Shown one piece after another: positions 43,014 to 51,504 of a stretch of DNA of 61,124 nt. This DNA comes from Anaeromyxobacter terrae (GTDB taxonomy: Bacteria > Myxococcota > Myxococcia > Myxococcales > Anaeromyxobacteraceae): the NCBI RefSeq assembly GCF_022690685.1, contig NZ_JALCYY010000006.1:1-61124 (forward strand), given 5' to 3'. A program made the translations under genes and the position numbers. Numbering within the stretch: the first letter of the stretch is position 1; each line of letters opens with the position of its first letter. Below the pieces are notes generated by a model, which was not told the DNA's origin, ran no database searches, and worked only from the letters and a program-made list of their open reading frames with translations.

Positions 43014-43802
43014 ATGAAGAAGATCCTCCTCGCCGCGCTCAGCCTGGTGGCGCTCCACGGCACCGCCCTCGCCGCCGACACCTCCCTCAAGACCGTGAAG
43101 GAGAAGGGCAAGCTCGTCCTCGGCCTCGACGACTCCTTCCCGCCCATGGGGTTCCGGAACGACGACAACCAGATCGTCGGCTACGACATCGATCTGGCGA
43201 GAGAGGTCGCGAGGCGGCTCGGCGTCCAGCTCGTCCCGCAGGCCATCGACTGGAACGCCAAGGAGCAGGAGCTCAACACCGGCAAGATCGACTGCATCTG
43301 GAACGGCTTCACCATCACCGACGAGCGCAAGAAGGCCATGATCTTCACGAAGCCCTACCTGCGGAACGCCCAGGTGGTGGTGGTGAAGAAGGGCTCCGGA
43401 TACTCCACCCTCGCGAGCCTCAAGGGAAAGACCGTCGGGCTGCAGGCCGGCTCCTCCGCCGCCGACGCCCTCGAGGCCGCCAAGGCCTTCCGCGCGTCGC
43501 TCAAGGAGGTGGTGGAGTTCAAGGACAACCTCACCGCCCTGATGGACCTCGAGGCGCGCGGCGTCGACGCCGTGGTGATGGACCTCATCGTCGCCGACGA
43601 CAACATCAAGCGCTCGGGGAAGGCCTACGCCGTCCTGAAGGAGTCGCTCGCCCCCGAGGTGTTCGGGGTGGGCTTCCGCAAGAACGATCTCGCCCTCCGC
43701 GACGCCGTGCAGGGCGCGCTGGAGGCCATGGCGGCCGACGGGACGCTCGCGAAGGTGACGATCAAGTGGTTCGGCTCGGACATCTCGGTCGTGGGCAAGT
43801 GA
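43014..43802 (+). CDS. Amino-acid ABC transporter substrate-binding protein
   Basis: A 262-residue periplasmic binding protein of the His/Glu/Gln family. It has a signal peptide (MKKILLAALSLVALHGTALA) and the family signature GYDIDLAREVARRLGVQLVP. Other blocks are GLDDSFPPMGF at the front and IWNGFTITDERKKAMIFTKPYL, which line the ligand pocket. The ligand is probably a polar or acidic amino acid. It is the first gene of a three-gene operon with a permease and an ATPase, and there is an AAGGAA box before the ATG. Confidence 0.9.
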   Translation: MKKILLAALSLVALHGTALAADTSLKTVKEKGKLVLGLDDSFPPMGFRNDDNQIVGYDIDLAREVARRLGVQLVPQAIDWNAKEQELNTGKIDCIWNGFTITDERKKAMIFTKPYLRNAQVVVVKKGSGYSTLASLKGKTVGLQAGSSAADALEAAKAFRASLKEVVEFKDNLTALMDLEARGVDAVVMDLIVADDNIKRSGKAYAVLKESLAPEVFGVGFRKNDLALRDAVQGALEAMAADGTLAKVTIKWFGSDISVVGK

Positions 43803-43812
43803 GCACCGGCGC

Positions 43813-44448
43813 ATGGTGAAGATGCTGGGGGCGATGCTCGAGGGCTCCCTCGTCTCGCTCGAAATCTTCCTCCTGACGCTGGTCTTCGCGCTCCCCCTGG
43901 CGCTGCCGGTCGCCCTCGGCCGCATGTCGGCCAGCCGGCTGGTGCGCGTCCCGGTCAACCTCTACATCCTGGTGATGCGCGGGACGCCGCTCATCCTCCA
44001 GATCCTCTTCGTCTACTTCGCCCCCTACTATCTGTTCGAGGCCTCGTACGACCGGTTCACGGCGGTCATCGTGGCCTTCACCGTCAACTACGCCGCCTAT
44101 TTCGCGGAGATCTACCGCGGCGGGATCCAGTCGATCCCGAAGGGCCAGTACGAGGCCGCAAAGGTGCTCGGCTTCACGCGCGCCGACACCTTCTTCCGGA
44201 TCGTCCTGCCCCAGGTGGTGAAGCGGATCCTGCCCGCCTCCGCCAACGAGGTCATCACGCTGGTGAAGGACACCGCCCTCGCCCAGACCATCGGCGTGGC
44301 CGAGCTCTTCCGCGTCGCGCAGAACGCCTCCGCGCGCCAGTTCTCCACCACGCCCATCTTCATCGCCGGGGTGTTCTACTTCGTCATGAACTGGGCCGTG
44401 TCCGAGGCCTTTCTGCGCGCGGAGCGGAAGCTCGCGTATTACAGCTGA
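43813..44448 (+). CDS. Amino-acid ABC transporter permease
   Basis: A 211-residue inner-membrane permease of the His/Glu/Gln (HEQRo) type. It has hydrophobic helices such as LEIFLLTLVFALPLALPVAL and the cytoplasmic EAA-type loop EAAKVLGFTRADTFFRIVLPQVVKRILP, which contacts the ATPase. It starts 10 nt after the binding-protein gene, so a single operon is certain. The permease probably works as a homodimer since no second permease gene is present. Confidence 0.9.
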   Translation: MVKMLGAMLEGSLVSLEIFLLTLVFALPLALPVALGRMSASRLVRVPVNLYILVMRGTPLILQILFVYFAPYYLFEASYDRFTAVIVAFTVNYAAYFAEIYRGGIQSIPKGQYEAAKVLGFTRADTFFRIVLPQVVKRILPASANEVITLVKDTALAQTIGVAELFRVAQNASARQFSTTPIFIAGVFYFVMNWAVSEAFLRAERKLAYYS

Positions 44449-44462
44449 GCCGGAGCGCCGCC

Positions 44463-45221
44463 ATGGACGTGGTCACCGTCGAGCATCTCTCCAAGTCCTT
44501 CGGCGACCTGCGGGTCATCTCGGACATCTCCTTCTCCGTGCACCAGGGGGAGGTGCTCGCCATCATCGGGCCGTCCGGCTCGGGCAAGTCCACGCTCCTC
44601 CGCGCCGTCACCCACCTCGAGACCGCCACCCGCGGGACCATCACCATCTGCGGCACCCGGATCCTCGACGGCGGCGTCTACGCCGACGCGGCCACCCTGC
44701 GCAGCGCGCTCCTCAAGCTCGGGCTGGTGTTCCAGGACTTCAACCTGTTCCCGCACTTCTCCGTGCTGCGGAACATCACCGAGGCGCAGGTGCGCGTGCT
44801 ACGCCGCGGGAAGGCCGAGGCGCGGGAGCGGGCCCTGGCGCTGCTCGAGAAGATGGGGCTCGCCGGAAAGGCCTCCGCCTATCCCTGCGAGCTCTCCGGC
44901 GGGCAGAAGCAGCGCGTCTCCATCGCGCGGGCCCTCGCCCTCGACCCGCAGGTCCTGTTCTTCGACGAGCCGACCAGCGCGCTCGACCCCGAGCTGACCG
45001 GCGAGATCCTCAAGGTCATGCGCACCCTGGCCGCCGAGAAGATGACCATGGTGGTGGTGACGCACGAGATGGGCTTCGCCCGCGACGTGGCCGACCGCGC
45101 CATGCTGATGGACGGCGGGGTGGTCGTGGAGGAAGGCCCCGCGCGAGAGCTCATCGACAACCCCAGGAACGAGCGGACCCGGGCGTTCCTGAAGCGTTTC
45201 TCCGAGAGCGGCCGCACGTAG
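44463..45221 (+). CDS. Amino-acid ABC transporter ATP-binding protein (GlnQ-like)
   Basis: A 252-residue ATPase with Walker A GPSGSGKST, the Q loop VFQDFNLFPHFSVL, signature LSGGQKQRVSIARAL, Walker B VLFFDEPTSALDPEL and switch His in VVTHEMGFARDVADR. This is the GlnQ/HisP group. It is the last gene of the operon, 14 nt after the permease. It powers uptake of a polar amino acid. A palindromic hairpin follows about 50 nt downstream. Confidence 0.92.
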   Translation: MDVVTVEHLSKSFGDLRVISDISFSVHQGEVLAIIGPSGSGKSTLLRAVTHLETATRGTITICGTRILDGGVYADAATLRSALLKLGLVFQDFNLFPHFSVLRNITEAQVRVLRRGKAEARERALALLEKMGLAGKASAYPCELSGGQKQRVSIARALALDPQVLFFDEPTSALDPELTGEILKVMRTLAAEKMTMVVVTHEMGFARDVADRAMLMDGGVVVEEGPARELIDNPRNERTRAFLKRFSESGRT

Positions 45222-45271
45222 CTCGCCCGCGCCTTCCGCGCACGGGGCTGGCGCCCTTCTGCGCGATCACG

Positions 45272-45292
45272 GCGCCTGCGCAGCGCAGGCGC
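45272..45292 (+). terminator. Palindromic hairpin after the ABC transporter operon
   Basis: GCGCCTGCGC and GCGCAGGCGC form perfect 10-bp arms around a single A, so an 8-bp stem with a small loop can fold in RNA. It lies 51 nt after the ATPase stop and directly abuts the palindrome at 45290-45306. It lacks a T-run. Confidence 0.45.
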
Positions 45293-45306
45293 TCACCTCG
45301 TGAGCG
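45290..45306. promoter_or_regulatory. Conserved palindrome upstream of reductase paralogue 1
   Basis: CGCTCAC-CTC-GTGAGCG is a perfect 7-bp inverted repeat. A second copy with a different centre (CGC) lies at 50531-50547 upstream of the paralogous gene. The distance to each start codon is nearly the same (193 and 189 nt). A shared operator is likely, although it may simply be part of a duplicated block. Confidence 0.5.
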
Positions 45307-45498
45307 ATCTGCTCAGGCCGCGCGCCATCGAGCGACGTGCCCGGGTCGAGGGTCGCCGGAAAGCCTCGACCTCCCGCCCCTCGCGGCGCCCTCGCGAGGG
45401 GCGCGACCGCGTGGTCCGCAGCGTGCAGCGCGCCCCGGGCTCGTGAGCGGCGTCCGGAAGGACCGGAGGCGCGCCTCGCCGAGCGGGAGGACGCGGAC

Positions 45499-46188
45499 TT
45501 GAGCGCCACAGGGCCGGGGGGAGCGGATCAGGGGCGGACGAGGAGAAGGCTCTTCGTGCTGGGCGCGACGGGCGGCACCGGCCGTGCGATCGTCGAGCAG
45601 GCCCGGTGGCGCGGCCACCGCGTGACGGCGTTCGTGCGCTCGCCCGAGAAGCTCGGCTCGCTCCGCGACGGGCTGACCGTGTTCCAGGGCGATCCGCGCG
45701 ACGCCCACGCGCTGCGCGCGGCGTTGCCCGGTCACGACGCGGTGCTGTCGGCGCTCGGGCCCGTGGGGCTCGGGCCGACCACCCTCGTCGGCGACTGCGC
45801 GCGGAGCACCGTCACCGCCATGCGGGCGACGGGCGTGCGACGGCTCCTCATCGTCGGCGTGGCCGTGCTCTTCGAGGAGGACGGGCTCCTGAGCGCGATG
45901 GCCCGCCGGAGGCTCCTGAGAGAGGTGGCGAGGGACTCCGCCGAGATGGAGCACCTCGTGAGCGAGAGCGGCCTCGACTGGACCGTCGCTCGTTCGCCCC
46001 GGCTGACGGACGGGCCGCTCACGCGGGTCTACGGCGTCGCGGACGGCCGGATGCCTCCGGGCGCCGACCTCACGATCAGCCGCGCCGACCTGGCGGACTT
46101 CCTGCTCGACGAGGTCGAGCAGCCCGCGCACGTACGCCGGATGGTCGGGCTGGCCGCGGTGAGCGCACCGGCGAGGCGAGCCTCGTGA
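45499..46188 (+). CDS. NAD(P)-binding atypical SDR (NmrA-like), paralogue 1
   Basis: A 229-residue Rossmann-fold protein: LFVLGATGGTGRAIVEQA is the nucleotide-binding loop, followed by GDPRDAHALRAALPGHDAVLSALGP, GVRRLLIVGVAVLF and a C-terminal ISRADLADFLLDEVEQPAHVRR. It belongs to the NAD(P)H-binding NmrA-like/atypical SDR group, which lack the Tyr-x-x-x-Lys catalytic pair and often serve as redox sensors or biliverdin/flavin reductase-like enzymes. The TTG start is chosen because GGGAGG lies 8 nt upstream. A paralogue about 80% identical in the core lies 5.2 kb downstream. Confidence 0.8.
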   Translation: MSATGPGGADQGRTRRRLFVLGATGGTGRAIVEQARWRGHRVTAFVRSPEKLGSLRDGLTVFQGDPRDAHALRAALPGHDAVLSALGPVGLGPTTLVGDCARSTVTAMRATGVRRLLIVGVAVLFEEDGLLSAMARRRLLREVARDSAEMEHLVSESGLDWTVARSPRLTDGPLTRVYGVADGRMPPGADLTISRADLADFLLDEVEQPAHVRRMVGLAAVSAPARRAS

Positions 46189-46233
46189 GGCTCCGGAGGC
46201 GCGCGACGTCCGGGCGCGCCGGCGGCAGGCGCC

Positions 46234-47016
46234 TCACGCGCCCCGCAGCACCTCCGCGCCCTCGATGAGCTCACGAAGGTGCCTCGCGAACCGCGCCGCC
46301 GGCGCGCCGTCCACGATGTCGTGATCGACGCTCGCGGTGAGCGAGAGGTACTCGCGCGGCTCGACGCGCCCGTCCACGAGGCCGGGCTTCCGCGTGATGC
46401 CGCCGACCGTGAGGCAGAGCGTGTGGAGCGGCACGATGCCCACGACCCAGCCCGCGCCGAGGCCGAACATCCCGACGGAGGTGACGAGCGCGGTGCCCGC
46501 GGTCCGCTTCAGCCAGTGAGGGTTCCTCCGCAGGACCCGGAAGAAGAGGCGGCGGAGGAGCCCGGGGGTGAGGGCGGAGAGCCGCATCAAGGCCCCGGAG
46601 CGCTGCGCGCTCGCGCCCGGCTCCGCCTGGATCCGCCGGATCTCGTCGTGAATCTCGCGGAGGGTCCGCCGGTTCGCGGCCCGCACGACGTGCGGGATCG
46701 CGACCGCGTCGACCTCCGACTCGACGAGCGTCACGACGTCGACCTCGTCGAAGAGCACGAGGCGGTTCCGCCAGTCCCGGTACGCGTGCAGGCGCCGATC
46801 GGCGTCGATCGCGCGCGCGAGGCTCGCGACGACGAAGGCGGTGAACGAGAGCTTCTCCCCGCTCCGCTCGAGCTCGCGGAGGAGCTCGCGTGCCCGGGAC
46901 ACGTCGAGCTCGAGGAGCGCGTGGACCATGTGGCGGCGGACGCCGATCTCGAGCGCGTCCACGACGTCGTTCCGCTGCCTCGGGAACGGCCTCGTTTCGC
47001 AAGGGGCGCGGCTCAT
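46234..47016 (-). CDS. Stand-alone 2-oxoacid dehydrogenase acyltransferase catalytic domain
   Basis: A 260-residue protein that matches the E2 catalytic domain (CAT family) without lipoyl or peripheral-subunit-binding domains. The active-site motif is SVDHDIVDGAPAARF with the HxxxDG His and Asp, near the C-terminus. An N-terminal LSFTAFVVASLARAIDAD and VVTLVESEVDAVAIPHVV complete the fold. Absence of a lipoyl domain means it cannot act inside a normal 2-oxoacid dehydrogenase complex by itself; it may acylate another carrier. Such orphan domains are seen in several bacteria. Confidence 0.85.
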   Translation of the reverse strand: MSRAPCETRPFPRQRNDVVDALEIGVRRHMVHALLELDVSRARELLRELERSGEKLSFTAFVVASLARAIDADRRLHAYRDWRNRLVLFDEVDVVTLVESEVDAVAIPHVVRAANRRTLREIHDEIRRIQAEPGASAQRSGALMRLSALTPGLLRRLFFRVLRRNPHWLKRTAGTALVTSVGMFGLGAGWVVGIVPLHTLCLTVGGITRKPGLVDGRVEPREYLSLTASVDHDIVDGAPAARFARHLRELIEGAEVLRGA

Positions 47017-47150
47017 GGGGCGACGATGCCACAGCGCGTGACGGTCCGCGACCGCGCCACGCGCTCTGCCCCTGCCGCGGGCCGGAGCGCGCCCCGTACC
47101 CGTCCGAGCGGTGCCGCGGTCCGCGAGAAAGCGGCACGGTGACTCGAGCC

Positions 47151-48353
47151 ATGAGCGACGCCGCCGCGAAGCCACGCATCCCCTCGGCCGTCTGGGCGCT
47201 CGGCTTCGTGAGCCTCCTGATGGATGTCTCGTCGGAGATGATCCACAGCCTGCTGCCGGTCTTCCTCGTCTCGTCGCTGGGGGCGAGCGCGCTCGTGCTC
47301 GGGCTCATCGAGGGTGCGGCCGAGGCGACCGCCCTCATCGTCAAGGTGTTCTCGGGCGCGCTGTCGGATCTCTGGGGAAGGCGCAAGCCGCTGGCCGTCC
47401 TGGGCTACGGCCTGGGCGCCCTCTCGAAGCCGCTCTTCGCCCTCGCGACGAGCGCCGGACACGTCCTCGCCGCGCGCCTCGTCGATCGGATCGGCAAGGG
47501 CATCCGCGGCGCGCCGCGCGACGCGCTCGTCGCGGATCTCGCGTCGCGCGAGGTGCGCGGCGCCGCCTTCGGCCTGCGCCAGTCCCTCGACACGGTGGGC
47601 GCCTTCCTCGGTCCGCTCCTCGCGATCGGGCTGATGCTCGTGACCGGCGACCGCTTCCGGGCCGTGTTCGCGGTGGCGATCGTCCCGGGAGCGCTCTCGG
47701 TCGCGCTGCTGCTCCTCGGCGTCCGGGAGCCGGACGGCGCGCCGCGCGGGCGCGTCACGAGCCCCATCCGCCGCGAGCGCCTGCGGCGCCTGCCGCCGGC
47801 GTACGGGTGGGTGGTCGCGATCGGCGCCGTGTTCACCCTGGCGCGCTTCTCGGAGGCGTTCCTCATCCTGCGCGCCCGGCAGGGAGGCCTCCCCATCGCG
47901 CTCGCGCCGCTCGTGCTCATCGGCATGAACGTCGTCTACTCCGCGTCCGCCTATCCGTTCGGCAAGCTCTCGGACTCCACGAGCCACCCCCGCCTGCTGG
48001 CGTACGGGCTCGCGGTCCTCGTCGCCGCGGACGCCGCGCTGGCCTGGAGCAGCCACTGGGCCTGGGTGTGGGCCGGCATCTCGCTGTGGGGGCTGCACAT
48101 GGGGATGACCCAGGGGCTGCTCGCGCGGATGGTGGCCGACACCGCGCCTGAGGACCTGAGGGGCACCGCCTACGGCTTCTTCAACCTGGTGAGCGGCGTC
48201 GCCATGCTCGTCGCGAGCGCCCTCGCCGGCCTGCTGTGGGATCGCTTCGGCGCGGCGCTGACGTTCGTCGCCGGCGCGGTCTTCGGCGCGATCGCGCTGT
48301 CCGCCCTCCTGCTCCGAGGGGATCGACTCGCCCGCCCGGCCTCCGGGCGCTGA
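47151..48353 (+). CDS. MFS transporter
   Basis: A 400-residue major facilitator with about 12 transmembrane helices. It has FVSLLMDVSSEMIHSLLPVFLVSSLG at the start, the loop motif SDLWGRRKPLAVLGYGLGALSKP between helices 2 and 3 (a variant of the G-x-L-x-D-R/GRR motif), and LVDRIGKGIRGAPRDALVADLA further on. This is the DHA1-like group whose members export drugs or small metabolites. The substrate is unknown. It is divergent from the acyltransferase-domain gene with a 134-nt gap. Confidence 0.87.
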   Translation: MSDAAAKPRIPSAVWALGFVSLLMDVSSEMIHSLLPVFLVSSLGASALVLGLIEGAAEATALIVKVFSGALSDLWGRRKPLAVLGYGLGALSKPLFALATSAGHVLAARLVDRIGKGIRGAPRDALVADLASREVRGAAFGLRQSLDTVGAFLGPLLAIGLMLVTGDRFRAVFAVAIVPGALSVALLLLGVREPDGAPRGRVTSPIRRERLRRLPPAYGWVVAIGAVFTLARFSEAFLILRARQGGLPIALAPLVLIGMNVVYSASAYPFGKLSDSTSHPRLLAYGLAVLVAADAALAWSSHWAWVWAGISLWGLHMGMTQGLLARMVADTAPEDLRGTAYGFFNLVSGVAMLVASALAGLLWDRFGAALTFVAGAVFGAIALSALLLRGDRLARPASGR

Positions 48354-48374
48354 CCCCCGCCGCGGTGGTGGACG

Positions 48375-48392
48375 CCGGGTATGAGTACCCGG
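48375..48392 (+). terminator. Hairpin 1 after the MFS gene
   Basis: CCGGGTA and TACCCGG form a perfect 7-bp stem with a TGAG tetraloop, 22 nt after the stop codon. Together with the next hairpin it probably ends or attenuates MFS transcription. Confidence 0.45.
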
Positions 48393-48422
48393 TGCGCGCG
48401 GAGCTCCTGGGACCGCGAGTCA

Positions 48423-48444
48423 CCTGGCGCGTCCTCGCGCCAGG
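48423..48444 (+). terminator. Hairpin 2 after the MFS gene
   Basis: CCTGGCGCG and CGCGCCAGG form a perfect 9-bp stem with a TCCT loop. Two such hairpins in tandem, 30 nt apart, suggest a strong transcription or mRNA-processing barrier before the next gene. Confidence 0.45.
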
Positions 48445-48526
48445 CCCGCGCGCCGCCCCATCTCGAGCTGTCCCCTCCCGGCGCGCGCGGTTAGGAACAC
48501 GCACCGGCGTCCGGAGGGGCCCGCGC

Positions 48527-49171
48527 ATGTCCAGGCTTCGCTTCAGGATCTCGATCTCGCTCGACGGCTTCGTCGCCGGCCCGAACCAGAGCGTGGAGAA
48601 CCCGCTCGGCGTCGGCGGCATGCGCCTGCACCAGTGGGCGCTCCCGCTCGCCGCCTGGCGCGCGCCGCACGGCCTCCCCGGCGGAGAGGTGAACGAGAGC
48701 ACCCCCGTCGTCGAGGCGTCGCTCGCGAACATCGGCGCGACGGTGATGGGCCGGAACATGTTCGGCGGCCACCCGGGCCCGTGGGACCGGGAGAAGCCGT
48801 GGAGCGGCTGGTGGGGCGTCAATCCGCCGTTCCACCACCCCGTCTTCGTCCTCACCCATCACCCGAGGGATCCGCTCGTCCTCGAGGGTGGGACCACCTT
48901 CACGTTCGTCACCGAGGGCATCGAGGCCGCGCTCGAGCAGGCGCGGCGCGCCGCGGGAGGGCGCGACGTCTCGCTCGCCGGGGGCGCGAGCGTGGCCCGC
49001 CAGTACCTCGTCGCCGGCCTCGTCGACGACATGATGCTGAGCCTCGTGCCCGTGCTGCTCGGCTCGGGCGAGCGGCTGTTCGAGGGCGCCGGCGACGACC
49101 TGCACGGCCTCGAGCTCGTGCGCACGGTGGCCGCGCCCGGGGTCACGCACCTCCAGCTCTCGCGACCGTGA
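48527..49171 (+). CDS. Dihydrofolate reductase/RibD C-terminal-like protein, second type
   Basis: A 214-residue NADPH-binding reductase: FRISISLDGFVAGPNQSVENPLG at the start, IGATVMGRNMFGGHPGPW, then GGASVARQYLVAGLVDDMMLSLVPVLLGSGERLFEG. It belongs to the larger RibD_C-like subfamily with a PF-W-G insert (FGGHPGPWDREKPWSGWWG). The GGAGG box before the ATG supports the start. It is only distantly similar to the shorter family member at 32513. Substrate unknown. Confidence 0.87.
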   Translation: MSRLRFRISISLDGFVAGPNQSVENPLGVGGMRLHQWALPLAAWRAPHGLPGGEVNESTPVVEASLANIGATVMGRNMFGGHPGPWDREKPWSGWWGVNPPFHHPVFVLTHHPRDPLVLEGGTTFTFVTEGIEAALEQARRAAGGRDVSLAGGASVARQYLVAGLVDDMMLSLVPVLLGSGERLFEGAGDDLHGLELVRTVAAPGVTHLQLSRP

Positions 49172-49291
49172 AGCTCCGCGGCGGCCCGAGTCGTGACCGC
49201 GCCGCGGCACCCCGCGCGGAGCGCGCGGCCGCTCTGGGGCGGCTCCCGCCGGAGCGTGGCGGCGCGCCGCAGCGCGTCTACTCATGATCTC

Positions 49292-49480
49292 ATGCTCGAT
49301 CCGTGCACCGAACCCACCCCCTGGTACCAGAGCCGCTCCGGCGGCGATGCCGACACCGAATGCGACCGCTGCGGCACGACCTTGAGCCGCGAAGCGGCCG
49401 TCGCGCGCGCCGTGCGCACGGACGCCGAGGACGACGACCCCGTCCTCCTCTGCTCCGAGTGCGAGCTCGGCACCGACTAG
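49292..49480 (+). CDS. Small zinc-ribbon protein
   Basis: A 62-residue acidic protein with two CxxC pairs (CDRCGTT and LCSEC), consistent with a small zinc ribbon of the rubredoxin/zinc-ribbon group. No other domain is present. The Cys-rich structure makes it more credible than most short frames. No ribosome binding site was identified, and an upstream in-frame start would add 33 non-homologous residues. Function unknown. Confidence 0.55.
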   Translation: MLDPCTEPTPWYQSRSGGDADTECDRCGTTLSREAAVARAVRTDAEDDDPVLLCSECELGTD

Positions 49481-49555
49481 ACACGGGCGAGCGCTCCGCG
49501 GAGAGGGCGGCCCCCTCGGCTCGGCCCCCGCAGGGGCGACCGAGGAGGCACTCCG

Positions 49556-50494
49556 ATGGCGGAGGACGCAGCGCAGACAGGCAGGCTCCCGCTCGACGGA
49601 AAGGTGGCCCTGGTCGCGGGAGCGACGCGGGGTGCCGGCCGCGGCATCGCCGTGGAGCTCGGGGCCGCGGGGGCCACCGTGTACGTCACGGGCCGGAGCA
49701 CCCGCGCGCGACGCTCCGAGTACGATCGCCCGGAGACCATCGAGGAGACCGCGACGCTGGTCGACGAGGCCGGCGGTCGAGGGATCGCCGTCCCGACCGA
49801 TCACCTGGATCCGGCCCAGGTCGAGGCGCTCGTCGCGCGCATCGCGCGGGAGCGCGGCTGTCTCGACGTCCTCGTGAACGACATCTGGGGTGGTGAGCGC
49901 CTGATCGAGTGGAACGTGCCCGTGTGGAAGCACTCGCTCGAGAACGGCCTGCGCATGCTGCGGCTCGGCGTCGAGACCCACCTCGTCACGAGCCACCACG
50001 CGCTGCCGCTCCTCGTGGCGCGGCCGGGCGGGCTCGTGGTCGAGGTCACCGACGGCACCGCGGCGTACAACCTCACGCACTACCGCCTCTCCGCCTTCTA
50101 CGATCTCGCCAAGACCTCGGCGACGCGGCTCGCGTGGGCGCTCGCGCAGGAGCTCGCCCCGCACGGCGGCACCGCGGTCGCGCTCACGCCGGGGTGGATG
50201 CGCTCGGAGATGATGCTCGAGCACTACGGCGTGACCGAGGCCAACTGGCGAGACGCCACGGCCCGCCAGCCGCACTTCGCTATCTCCGAGACGCCGCGGT
50301 TCGTCGGCCGCGCCGTGGCGGCCCTCGCGGCCGACCCGGCGAGGACCCGCTGGAACGGCGAGTCGCTGTCGAGCGGCCAGCTCGCCGGCGTGTATGGTTT
50401 CACCGATCTGGACGGCTCGCGGCCGGACTGCTGGCGCTACCTCGTCGAGGTGCAGGAGGCCGGCCGGCCCGCGGACACCACCGGCTACCGCTGA
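49556..50494 (+). CDS. SDR-family oxidoreductase (DHRS1-like)
   Basis: A 312-residue short-chain dehydrogenase. Cofactor motif VAGATRGAGRGIAVEL; the NNAG motif is replaced by VNDIWGGERL, a feature of the DHRS1-like group; Ser near EVTDGTAAYN; and Tyr-x-x-x-Lys in YDLAKTSATRLAW. The family reduces aldehydes or ketones with NADPH. GAGGAGG lies 8 nt before the ATG. It is followed by the second NAD(P)-binding paralogue. Confidence 0.87.
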   Translation: MAEDAAQTGRLPLDGKVALVAGATRGAGRGIAVELGAAGATVYVTGRSTRARRSEYDRPETIEETATLVDEAGGRGIAVPTDHLDPAQVEALVARIARERGCLDVLVNDIWGGERLIEWNVPVWKHSLENGLRMLRLGVETHLVTSHHALPLLVARPGGLVVEVTDGTAAYNLTHYRLSAFYDLAKTSATRLAWALAQELAPHGGTAVALTPGWMRSEMMLEHYGVTEANWRDATARQPHFAISETPRFVGRAVAALAADPARTRWNGESLSSGQLAGVYGFTDLDGSRPDCWRYLVEVQEAGRPADTTGYR

Positions 50495-50530
50495 CGCGCC
50501 CAGCGATGAGCGTCGACCTCGGCTCCGAGG

Positions 50531-50547
50531 CGCTCACCGCGTGAGCG
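50531..50547. promoter_or_regulatory. Conserved palindrome upstream of reductase paralogue 2
   Basis: CGCTCAC-CGC-GTGAGCG, a perfect inverted repeat with the same arms as the copy at 45290-45306. It is 189 nt upstream of the start. The following bases (ATCC-G-TTCAGG) are also similar to those after the first copy. Confidence 0.5.
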
Positions 50548-50735
50548 ATCCGTTCAGGCGCGCCTCGCCCGTCGCGCTCCGAGCGTCTCGCTGCGGGAGC
50601 GTAGAGGCCAGGCGAGCGCGCGGAGCGCGGAGCTCGCAGCCCGCGGCGCAGCCTCCTGGCCCGCACCCTGCAACGCTCCCCGGTCTCGAGGCGATCGCCT
50701 CCCGGAACGAGGCGACGCGAGAAGGAGCGAAGACG

Positions 50736-51422
50736 ATGGACGGTTCAGCGGTGGAGCGAGAGGAACCAGGGCGGCTCGACCTCTTCGTGCTCGGCGCGAC
50801 GGGCGGCACGGGCGGCGCGATCCTGGAGCAGGCGCTGTGGCGAGGCCACCGCGTGACCGCGTTCGTGCGCTCGCCCGAGAAGCTCGGCTCGCTCCGCCAC
50901 GGGCTGACCGTGATCCCGGGCGATCCGCGCGACGCAGATGCGCTGCGTGCAGCGTTGCGCGGCCACGACGCGGTGCTGTCGGCGCTCGGGCCGGTGGGGC
51001 TCGGGCCGACCACCCTCGTCGGCGACTGCGCGCGGAGCACCGTGGCGGCCATGAAGGCGACGGGGGTGCGGAGGCTCCTCGTGGTCGGCGTGGCCGTGCT
51101 CTTCGAGCACGACGGGCTCCTGAACGCGATCGCCCGCCGGACTTTCCTGCGGAACGTGGCGAGGGACTCCGCCGAGATGGAGCGCATCGTGAGCGCGAGC
51201 GGCCTCGACTGGACCATCGCCCGACCGCCACGCCTGACGAACGGCGCGCTCACCCGGGCGTACGGCGTCGCGGACGGCCGGATGCCTCCGTCCGCCCGCC
51301 TCACCATCAGCCGCGCCGACGTGGCGGATTTCCTGCTCGACGAGCTCGAGCACCCTGCGCACGTGCGCCGGATCATCGGGCTGGCCTCGGTGAAGGTGGC
51401 GGCGAGGCCGGAGGGAGGGTGA
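50736..51422 (+). CDS. NAD(P)-binding atypical SDR (NmrA-like), paralogue 2
   Basis: A 228-residue protein highly similar to paralogue 1 from the GATGGTG loop to the C-terminal ISRADVADFLLDELEHPAH block. Differences concentrate at the extreme ends and in a few positions (FEHDGLLNAIARRTF instead of FEEDGLLSAMARRRL). AAGGAG lies 8 nt before the ATG. Both genes have a similar palindrome about 190 nt upstream, so the duplication covered gene and control region. Confidence 0.85.
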   Translation: MDGSAVEREEPGRLDLFVLGATGGTGGAILEQALWRGHRVTAFVRSPEKLGSLRHGLTVIPGDPRDADALRAALRGHDAVLSALGPVGLGPTTLVGDCARSTVAAMKATGVRRLLVVGVAVLFEHDGLLNAIARRTFLRNVARDSAEMERIVSASGLDWTIARPPRLTNGALTRAYGVADGRMPPSARLTISRADVADFLLDELEHPAHVRRIIGLASVKVAARPEGG

Positions 51423-51504
51423 GCTCGGACGGCCGGTGGAGCGTGCTCGGGGCAGCGCCGCGTTCGCGGGAGGGCCGACGAGATTGGATTGCGGCCCCGG
51501 CCCT

